Positions 1 to 5,227 of a stretch of 5,904 nt of DNA are shown here, in pieces. This DNA comes from an uncultured bacterium (GTDB lineage Bacteria > Planctomycetota > Phycisphaerae > Phycisphaerales > SM1A02). Below the pieces are notes generated by a model. The model was not told the origin of the DNA. It saw nothing but the letters and a program-made list of their open reading frames with translations, and ran no database searches. Numbering within the stretch: position 1 is the stretch's first letter; each line of letters starts with the position of its first letter. The stretch is from positions 1 to 5,904 of the forward strand of contig CAIWNO010000150.1 in assembly GCA_903914045.1 (NCBI GenBank), read 5' to 3'. The translations under genes and the position numbers were made by a program.

Positions 1-1
1 C

Positions 2-910
2 ACGCTCATTCGCACGCTGCTTGGAGAAATTCCATTTGATGTGGGAACAGTTCGCCAAAGTCCAAAGTTGCATTCGGGTTGGTTCAAGCAAACGCATGAG
101 CATTTGGATTACACGCTGAATGTCTGGCAATATTTGCAGCGCACCGTTCCGTCGCGCCCCGGTCTTGGAAAGTTGAACGAGCAAGAGTCGCGCGATTTGG
201 CCGGCGCGTTTTTATTCTCTGGCTATGAGCAGGAAAAATTGTTGGGTGAAATTTCTGGCGGCGAGCGCGCGCGCGCGGTGCTTGCCGGTCTTGTCGCTGG
301 CGGTCACAACTTGCTGGTGCTAGACGAACCAACCAACCATCTTGATATTCCAAGCGCCGAGCGTTTGGAGGACGCGCTTTCACTTGATCCCGATGATGGC
401 GGCTACGACGGCTCGCTTCTGCTAGTAAGCCATGACCGCGCGTTGCTTGCGGCCACGTGCGATCGCTTGATTATTCTTGATGGCTTTGGAAACGCCACCG
501 TGTTTGATGGCAACTACGACGAATGGGTGCTCAAACAAGCCGCGATCGCCAAAGCGGCGGCGGCTTTGCCGCAAAAGCCTGCGCCCGCGGCGGCGAAGCC
601 AAGCCAAACCAATAAGCAAAACACTTCTAGCAATGGCGCGGCCGTGAATGGCGCTGCTGGCACCACATCAAAATCGCAATCAAATAACAAGGGCAAACCC
701 GCGCGCGATCCATTCGCGGCGTTGTCGCTTGAGGAACTTGAAACGCAAACCGCGAAGTTGGCGGCGGACCTGGAGAAACTGGACAACACAATCTCCAAGC
801 CGGAATCTGCGCGTGACCACAAAAAATTGGCCGCGCTGCTGGCCGACCGCGAAAAATTAGTCACGCGGCATCAAGCCTGCGAGCATTCGTGGCTTGCGCG
901 CGCGCAGTGA
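2..910 (+). CDS. ABC-F family ATPase, C-terminal part (5' end outside window)
   Basis: Second ATPase domain and C-terminal tail of an ABC-F protein, a soluble ribosome-associated family (EttA, Uup and antibiotic-resistance relatives). The frame is open from base 2, so 302 codons are visible. The first residues, TLIRTLLGE, directly follow where the Walker A GKS should be, so the gene starts outside the window; the GTG at 41 is internal. Visible motifs are the Q-loop glutamine (89-91), the signature ISGGERAR (from 251), Walker B plus D-loop LLVLDEPTNHLD (311-346) and the H-switch histidine in VSHD (431-433). The ABC-F hallmark DEPTNHLD and the absence of membrane segments exclude a transporter. 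After the domain comes a linker of about 55 residues rich in A, P, K, N, S and T, then a charged helical hairpin to the end, like the Uup C-terminal coiled coil. It could be Uup-like, but the diagnostic interdomain linker is not visible. The class call is firm; the subfamily is not. Confidence 0.93.
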   Translation, partial: TLIRTLLGEIPFDVGTVRQSPKLHSGWFKQTHEHLDYTLNVWQYLQRTVPSRPGLGKLNEQESRDLAGAFLFSGYEQEKLLGEISGGERARAVLAGLVAGGHNLLVLDEPTNHLDIPSAERLEDALSLDPDDGGYDGSLLLVSHDRALLAATCDRLIILDGFGNATVFDGNYDEWVLKQAAIAKAAAALPQKPAPAAAKPSQTNKQNTSSNGAAVNGAAGTTSKSQSNNKGKPARDPFAALSLEELETQTAKLAADLEKLDNTISKPESARDHKKLAALLADREKLVTRHQACEHSWLARAQ

Positions 911-1079
911 GCACGCGTTGCTGGTGAATGACACACGTGGCACAATTTTTGCGTGCGTAATTTCTGAAGATGTCGCACCATGCCACAACGCGTTTCTGAA
1001 TGCCAAAAAAAAGTCCGCCTCGAAGTTTCCTCCAAGGCGGGCCTGCGGTGGTTGCTTGTGTGTGCGTGAGAGCCGAAAT
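911..1079. other. Convergent intergenic gap between ABC-F and beta-helix genes
   Basis: No gene is supported here. Apart from the minus-strand terminator, the gap holds a 6-base inverted repeat, GCACGC (911-916) and GCGTGC (951-956), enclosing 34 bases. No U-run follows it, so I see no clear terminator for the ABC-F gene. Confidence 0.6.
1005..1042 (-). terminator. Intrinsic terminator of the beta-helix gene
   Basis: On the minus strand the stem runs from 1042 to 1013. It has 11 continuous pairs including two G-U, is capped by a GAAA tetraloop, and has one A-C mismatch near its foot. Eight U follow (A-run at 1005-1012 on the plus strand). It begins 38 bases after the stop codon of the 1080-2162 gene. 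The wobble pairs and the U-run both work only on the minus strand, so it serves that gene and not the converging ABC-F gene. Confidence 0.9.
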
Positions 1080-2162
1080 TTATTTCACCGCCATCATCAT
1101 CGTGCCAGTTTCCATGGCATCCGCTTCCGCCATTTCAATGACGGCTTCATCGCGCGCCGCCGCCGCGATGGTCTCATCGTCCGCCTCCAACATTGAATCC
1201 TGAATATCAAACTGCGCGTTCGCGCCAACCACCGTGGCCGCGCCGGTGGAACTGTTTCGCTCAAATGTGCTGGCGCGAATTTTTGCATTGGCGTCCAGCA
1301 CGTACATGGCCGCGCCAGAATCATGCGAGAAATTGCCTTGCATGACACAGGCGTTCAAATTCACATTGGCGCGGTCGCTGTACAAACCACCGCCCCACGC
1401 GCCGCTCTTAAGGCGATTATTTGTCAATGAAACATTGAACATTTGCATGGAGCCACCAAGGGCGTACACGCCGCCGCCACATGTTCCCGTGGCGTTGCCG
1501 TCTACTTTGCAATCATTCATGCGCACATCGGATTGCCAAGACCACAGACCGCCGCCCTGCACCGCTGATTTGTTCAGCGCGATCGCGCAGTGATCAAATT
1601 GCGCTTTGGAATTGCTGGTAGACACGCCACCAATGTTGTTGGTGAATGTGCAATTCATAATGTTTGCGTTGCTGCCCTGCATGGCCAAGCCGCGACCATT
1701 TTCACCACGGCCATTTTGAATGCAAAATCCATCCATCATGAATTTTGAATTCTCAATGAACGCAATCGGACCGTCGCGACCATCTCCAAGAATGCTGGTG
1801 CTTGTCGCGCCGCCAACGGATTGAAGAGAAATGTTTTTGCCATGAACGCGAATGTTCTCACGGTACTGACCAGGCGCAACAAAAATCATGGCGCCGTCAG
1901 ATGCTTGATTGATAGCGCCTTGAATGGTTGAAACCTGTTCAGGCACCAAAATCACGCCGGCGTTATTGTGATTTCCTTCGATCGTCGTGGACGTATCGCC
2001 GACCAAACGAGATGTATCCGCATTCAATGAACTAACAAATGAGCCGCGCCACAGCGCCACCAATGAAGCTGCGACCACCAAGGTCAAACTTAAACCCCCA
2101 AGAATTTCCTTCTGGTTGTTTTGCGTGTGCGTCATTTGATTTGTTTGATTCGTGTTGTTCAT
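1080..2162 (-). CDS. Exported or membrane-anchored right-handed parallel beta-helix protein
   Basis: A 360-residue surface or periplasmic protein of unknown activity. Residues 1-20 are polar and rich in Asn, Gln and Thr. Residues 22-38 (GGLSLTLVVAASLVALW) form one hydrophobic segment, either a signal anchor or an atypical signal peptide; no lipobox is present. Residues 73-104 (VPEQ..TIQGAI through VAPGQYRENI) are the usual entry of pectate-lyase-fold right-handed beta-helix proteins, common in Planctomycetota. From about 140 to 328, at least seven coils of 21-28 residues follow the pattern hydrophobic-x-x-Cys-x-hydrophobic-x-x-Asn. The equivalent position is Cys at 171, 192, 218 and 272; Asn stacks at 176, 197, 223, 249, 277 and 303. 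GGG(L/V)(W/Y) turns recur between coils. The tail from 326 is acidic and Ala-rich and ends in a Met cluster. No catalytic site is recognisable, so binding or adhesion is as likely as carbohydrate cleavage. The ATG at 2162 has a well-placed ribosome binding site. The gene is monocistronic, with its own terminator and a long upstream gap. Confidence 0.88.
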   Translation of the reverse strand: MNNTNQTNQMTHTQNNQKEILGGLSLTLVVAASLVALWRGSFVSSLNADTSRLVGDTSTTIEGNHNNAGVILVPEQVSTIQGAINQASDGAMIFVAPGQYRENIRVHGKNISLQSVGGATSTSILGDGRDGPIAFIENSKFMMDGFCIQNGRGENGRGLAMQGSNANIMNCTFTNNIGGVSTSNSKAQFDHCAIALNKSAVQGGGLWSWQSDVRMNDCKVDGNATGTCGGGVYALGGSMQMFNVSLTNNRLKSGAWGGGLYSDRANVNLNACVMQGNFSHDSGAAMYVLDANAKIRASTFERNSSTGAATVVGANAQFDIQDSMLEADDETIAAAARDEAVIEMAEADAMETGTMMMAVK

Positions 2163-2170
2163 GACCAGCG

Positions 2171-2176
2171 CCTTTC
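2171..2176 (-). promoter_or_regulatory. Ribosome binding site of the beta-helix gene
   Basis: On the minus strand GAAAGG lies 8 bases before the ATG at 2162. It supports this start over the internal Met at residue 10 (2135). The internal start would also lose most of the polar N-terminal segment. Confidence 0.75.
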
Positions 2177-2192
2177 AAAGTTGACTTGATTT

Positions 2193-2214
2193 TTGCGTGA
2201 CGAACGTCACGCAA
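2193..2214. promoter_or_regulatory. Perfect palindromic operator-like site, CRP/FNR-family core
   Basis: A perfect inverted repeat with arms TTGCGTGACG (2193-2202) and CGTCACGCAA (2205-2214), separated by AA. The inner part reads GTGA-N6-TCAC, the core of sites bound by CRP/FNR-superfamily dimers; the flanking bases are C and G rather than the T and A of the E. coli CRP consensus. The centre is about 41 bases upstream of the beta-helix start codon. No U-run follows on either strand, so an operator fits better than a terminator. If transcribed, it could also fold as a 9-pair hairpin with a 4-base loop close to the ribosome binding site. Confidence 0.6.
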
Positions 2215-2257
2215 CACAACTTCACCACCGACGCGCTGATTTGAATTTGCTTTTCAC

Positions 2258-2580
2258 TCCAACCGCCACAATCCATTTCGTAGTTCAGTTGGGCGCGACC
2301 CTCCTCGCGTCCAACCCTTTTCCCCCCACTCGCTCGCGGTTTCCCTCCGCGGCGAGCCTTTGCAACTTGCGGTCGAACTTCAATCAACCGCACTCTCTTT
2401 CCGACACTCGCGCTTTCCCAAACGCAAGTCCCTATCCAACTCTCACGGGTTCCCGCCCGTGAGTTCTTTCCAACATTCGCGCTTTCCCAAACGCGATCCC
2501 TTTTCCAACCTCGCAGGTTCCTTACGCCAGCGAGGCCGTTCCCAACTTGCCTTTCGGACCACCCCTCCGTGGCCCGTCTT
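2258..2580. repeat. Array of eight consecutive stem-loops with purine-rich loops (minus strand)
   Basis: Eight stem-loops follow each other at 2288-2315, 2329-2356, 2368-2392, 2406-2429, 2442-2463, 2477-2496, 2509-2535 and 2555-2576. Stems span 5 to 11 pairs and differ in sequence, while pairing is kept. Examples are CTCACGGG with CCCGTGAG (2442-2449/2456-2463), and the 11-pair stem 2288-2298/2305-2315 with one G-T. The plus-strand word CCAAC recurs between units at 2259, 2311, 2436, 2470, 2505 and 2542, with variants at 2362 (GCAAC) and 2401 (CCGAC). The last five boundaries are 34-37 bases apart. The plus-strand loops are pyrimidine-rich, such as CCCTCC twice, TTTCCCT and CTTTCCCAAA twice. 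I see no support for coding here. Confidence 0.85.
2258..2580 (-). ncRNA. Candidate GGA-hairpin regulatory RNA or long 5' leader (CsrB/RsmZ-like layout)
   Basis: Read on the minus strand, seven of the eight loops contain GGA: GGAGGG twice, AGGGAAA, TTTGGGAAAG twice, CGGGAA, and a loop with AAGGAA. Five linkers carry exact GTTGGA and others GTCGGA or GTTGGGA. I count 19 GGA on the minus strand and one on the plus strand. CsrA/RsmA proteins bind GGA in loops and linkers, and CsrB-type RNAs carry many such sites in serial hairpins. Three stems (2368-2392, 2406-2429, 2555-2576) each have a single C-A or A-C opposition on the plus strand that becomes a G-U pair only in minus-strand RNA; the stem at 2288-2315 shows the reverse. 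No intrinsic terminator closes the array, so it may be the leader of the beta-helix gene rather than a separate RNA. CsrA binding is inferred from layout only. Confidence 0.4.
2408..2494. repeat. 18-bp direct repeat within the hairpin array
   Basis: TCGCGCTTTCCCAAACGC occurs identically at 2408-2425 and 2477-2494, exactly 69 bases apart. This equals two array units. Similarity continues weakly on both sides (TCTTTCC.ACA before, TCCCT and TCCAAC after). The copies form the inner part of the fourth and sixth stem-loops and suggest duplication of a two-unit block. Confidence 0.9.
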
Positions 2581-2743
2581 GCACTGGAAACAATGTCGAA
2601 TTCAATTTTCAAAATGCAAATTCCTTTGTGAAATTTTCCTACATTGCTTGTCTGAAGCCAAAAATCTGCCTCTTTTCACAAATTCGGCCAGATTGCCACA
2701 TGACTGAAGCCAATTTCTAGAAAAATGTTGCAAAGATGCACAC
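2581..2743. promoter_or_regulatory. AT-rich promoter interval with short paired repeats
   Basis: This stretch is clearly more AT-rich than its surroundings and lies between the array and the lipoprotein start, so promoters for both directions are expected here. It contains an inverted repeat, TTTGTGAAA (2625-2633) and TTTCACAAA (2674-2682), and a direct repeat, CTGAAGCCAA (2652-2661 and 2704-2713). A weak plus-strand promoter candidate is TTGCCA (2693-2698) with TCTAGA 17 bases later (2716-2721). A weak minus-strand one is TTGGCT with GAAAAT 17 bases on, read leftwards from 2661. Neither matches the sigma-70 consensus well. The ATG at 2744 has only a weak purine stretch (AAAG, 2732-2735) as ribosome binding site. 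Confidence 0.45.
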
Positions 2744-5146
2744 ATGCATGGTGGACTTCTTCAACACCTGAAACGGCTGCCGCGCATATTGCGCACAACC
2801 ATCATTCTGTTGGCATGCGCGTTGATGTTGCCCGCGTGCAAAGAAACTCCATTTCGATTTGATGTGGTGCCCTTGCCTGTTGGCACCAGCAGTTTAATTC
2901 GCGCCGGCTATCACGGCGATCATGCCAACTGGGTGTGCATTGACAAGATCCATGATGAATATGTCACGCAGTGGCAAGCCACAGTGCAGCGCGAAATCAC
3001 GGGCATAGTTTCGTCCATCAGTCAACGCAGCAACGTGCTTGATGCACGCATGCAAGGTTCATGGTTGAAAGACCAGGAATTTATGGAGCAACTGCGCAAA
3101 CGCCACGGCGCTTTGTTAACGCAACTTTCATTACTTGATGCAAATTTGTTCGCGCAGTGGGGCGATTGCGTTGGCGCGGATAACGCGCCAAAGATACAGG
3201 ACATGGCAATGGACCGCGCCATTGCGCGCGCAAAAAGTGTCGCCACTCCAGGCGCGCAATCATTTATTGATTTGCGCGAAGTGTTGACCAAGGTCAAGTT
3301 CACGCCAGAGCAGCTCGCCTTGTTTGACGAGCATATGAAGACCTACGCCCGCGCCTTGCTTCCCGCGGCCAATGATTTCGCTGCTGCGCATATTCGCAGG
3401 CCAATGGATGGAAATGACCAATCTATTTACAAGGCGGCCAGCACAATTACCGCGCTCAATGTTCGCACCATTGAAATGCTGCAAGGCCTTGCGGACCAAG
3501 ACGCTGTCGATCGCTTCAAGATTGAATTTGTGAATCAAGAGTCGTGGAAGCCAACCGAATGGCAGAAGGCCGCGCCGTTGCTGATTGTTCGCTTGCCAAA
3601 CTTACAGCAACCGCAACGAGTTGAGATTGCCAAGATTGTGCTGGAGTGGGAGAAAGAGGATCGCGAACTCGCGCTGCGAATTGCAAGCGCAATGTTGCGC
3701 GGCAAGGATGATCCGCGCGCTCAATTGTCAAAGGATGCGCGCCAAGAATTGTTAAAGCAACGCAACATGGCCATGGTGAAAATTGCCGGCGATCCATACA
3801 AGGACTTGCTCGCGCCGCTTCGCAAACAGTCGGGTCAACAACTTCGCGACAGCATTGCCGCGCTTTTGCCAAGTGAGACGCTGAACGATGTGTTCGCCGT
3901 GCTCCCTCCAGAGCCCCCCGATGCCGCGCCAGATGGTTGGCCCATTCGCAAGAGCTCGGAAACTTTCGCGCTGTTTCTGCCGCCTGATTTTCAGTCCTGG
4001 GTGGAAAGCCGTCTGCGCCCGTTGCAGCCACATGGCGACACTGAAACTGCGGTGTCCATGATGTTGCTTGCCGACAGTGTTGAAAGTTGGAACACAACTT
4101 TTGAAGCCCATGCGGTCAAAATAAAGGTGGCCGAGGACCGCATGAAAGAAGCGTCTTCGCCCGATATGTCCGTGCCAGAGTTGCAGCGGCGGTTGCGCGC
4201 GCTTGTGTCTGAAGTCGACTCCGCACGCAACGCGCTCACCAAAATAGAAGACGACACCATTGCCGAACTTGCGGCCGTGCTTGGCTTGGATCCAAGTCAT
4301 CCCCGCGTTGAACGGTTGCGTATTGAGCGCGCGGTGACTGCGTCGAACATTGATTGGCGAAAAATTCCCATGGGCTCCCTGCTCAAGATTGACCGCGAAG
4401 CCACGATTGATGTCCCCACCGCTTTCGCTCAGGCCAAACTTTCGCCAGAGGCAAGCGCTATTACCGACGCCGCCATTATTGACTCCGCGGTTGCGCTGGT
4501 TGAAAGTTCAGACCGTCTGCGCACCGCCACCATTGACGCGCTGCGAAGCTTTGTGTTGAACATGAAAAAAATGATGATGGAGTTTAAGTTTGACGAGAAG
4601 GACCAAGTGGCCAGCGAGGAGCGCTTGCGTGAAATTCTTACCGCGGCCACCAAAAGCGTGCAGCCAACTGTCCGCGCGCGCGTTGCTGTACAACAAGAAC
4701 TTTTACAAGACACGTGCCTGGCACTTTCAAGCGACGACGCGCGGGAATTGAAGCAAGCCTATTGGCGCTTTGCCTATCCGGAAATTTTCTACGACCGTCA
4801 TCCCGCCGACGACATGTTTGATCAAATGATGGGGGAATTGAGGCAGAATGAAAGCCGCCAGAATGCTGACAAGTTGCTGGCCTTGCGCCAAAGCGCGCAA
4901 GATGAATTGCTGAACAGAATTATTGACGCGCGCAAATTGTGGGCTAATGATGACTTCACCATTTCCAAAAATAATTTCGACCAACTGCAACGGCGCGCGC
5001 CATCGCTGGCCATTTTGCTGGATGTGCGCGAGGAAATCAATGTGCGCGCCTTGCGTGAAATGGCGTTGATGGCGGGCGAAGATTCAAGCGCGTGGAGCAA
5101 GTTGACCAAGTGGGTTGAAACGCCTTGGATTTATTCAGGGAATTAG
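2744..5146 (+). CDS. Large helical lipoprotein of unknown function with internal duplication
   Basis: An 800-residue protein I do not recognise as a named family. The N-terminus is a lipoprotein signal: basic residues K10, R11, R14 and R17, a hydrophobic core at 18-29, and the lipobox LPAC with lipidated Cys32. It should therefore be membrane-tethered on the outer side. The rest is highly charged and predicted helical, with no further membrane segment and few cysteines (65, 142 and 658 besides 25 and 32). Two regions look like copies of one module: about 180-385 and about 560-785. Each opens with a (T/S)PE motif (FTPEQ at 186, LSPEA at 566). Each then has an acidic/Arg/Lys helix (DRFK near 256, DARELK near 665), a long helix ending in ELALRI or ELLNRI, a (G/N)DD turn, and a final Leu/Arg-rich helix. 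The ATG at 2744 is the only start codon after the in-frame stop at 2705-2707. Function is unknown; a scaffold role is possible but unproven. Confidence 0.88.
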   Translation: MHGGLLQHLKRLPRILRTTIILLACALMLPACKETPFRFDVVPLPVGTSSLIRAGYHGDHANWVCIDKIHDEYVTQWQATVQREITGIVSSISQRSNVLDARMQGSWLKDQEFMEQLRKRHGALLTQLSLLDANLFAQWGDCVGADNAPKIQDMAMDRAIARAKSVATPGAQSFIDLREVLTKVKFTPEQLALFDEHMKTYARALLPAANDFAAAHIRRPMDGNDQSIYKAASTITALNVRTIEMLQGLADQDAVDRFKIEFVNQESWKPTEWQKAAPLLIVRLPNLQQPQRVEIAKIVLEWEKEDRELALRIASAMLRGKDDPRAQLSKDARQELLKQRNMAMVKIAGDPYKDLLAPLRKQSGQQLRDSIAALLPSETLNDVFAVLPPEPPDAAPDGWPIRKSSETFALFLPPDFQSWVESRLRPLQPHGDTETAVSMMLLADSVESWNTTFEAHAVKIKVAEDRMKEASSPDMSVPELQRRLRALVSEVDSARNALTKIEDDTIAELAAVLGLDPSHPRVERLRIERAVTASNIDWRKIPMGSLLKIDREATIDVPTAFAQAKLSPEASAITDAAIIDSAVALVESSDRLRTATIDALRSFVLNMKKMMMEFKFDEKDQVASEERLREILTAATKSVQPTVRARVAVQQELLQDTCLALSSDDARELKQAYWRFAYPEIFYDRHPADDMFDQMMGELRQNESRQNADKLLALRQSAQDELLNRIIDARKLWANDDFTISKNNFDQLQRRAPSLAILLDVREEINVRALREMALMAGEDSSAWSKLTKWVETPWIYSGN

Positions 5147-5227
5147 CCGCGCGGCCCACATGCGAGGCGCATCAATGTGAATCATTTTCCCGTGAGGCAA
5201 TTTGTGTTGCACATTCAAATTTAAAAT
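5147..5227. other. Convergent intergenic gap, no clear terminator
   Basis: The gap separates the ends of the lipoprotein and methyltransferase genes. It holds the palindrome GCCGCGCGGC (5146-5155, starting in the stop codon), a small hairpin ATGCG-AGG-CGCAT (5160-5172), and TGTG-TTG-CACA (5203-5213). None is followed by a U-run on either strand. Rho-dependent or weak bidirectional termination is possible. Confidence 0.4.

Noticed and set aside
911..956. GCACGC/GCGTGC inverted repeat as terminator of the ABC-F gene
   Set aside because: The loop is 34 bases and no U-run follows the second arm.
894..1196. 100-codon plus-strand open frame after the ABC-F gene
   Set aside because: It overlaps the end of the ABC-F gene in another frame, crosses the minus-strand terminator, and lies antisense to the well-supported beta-helix gene.
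2288..2315. Integron attC site, because GTTGGGC and GTCCAAC fit the GTTRRRY and RYYYAAC core words
   Set aside because: The words are in the opposite order to an attC site (RYYYAAC should come first), the element is too short, and the other units lack the GTTRRRY partner.
2258..2580. CRISPR array
   Set aside because: There is no conserved direct repeat with unique spacers. Only one 18-bp word is exactly repeated, and only twice; stems differ from unit to unit.
2175..2612. 145-codon minus-strand open frame over the hairpin array, with repeated peptides VWESANVGK and VWESASVGK
   Set aside because: The peptide repeat follows from the 69-base DNA repeat, which is a multiple of three. Composition is extreme in Trp, Arg and Gly, the frame runs into the ribosome binding site of the beta-helix gene, and conserved pairing explains the sequence better.
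2360..2707. Plus-strand open frame over the same array (repeated HSRFPKR)
   Set aside because: It is the other-strand shadow of the same repeats. It has no protein-like composition and runs on into the AT-rich interval.
3516..4097. 193- and 182-codon minus-strand open frames inside the lipoprotein gene
   Set aside because: They are antisense shadows of a strong 800-codon gene, with low-complexity, non-protein-like composition and no ribosome binding site that stands out.
5146..5213. Small palindromes between the lipoprotein and methyltransferase genes as a bidirectional terminator
   Set aside because: The stems are short and none has a U-run on either strand.
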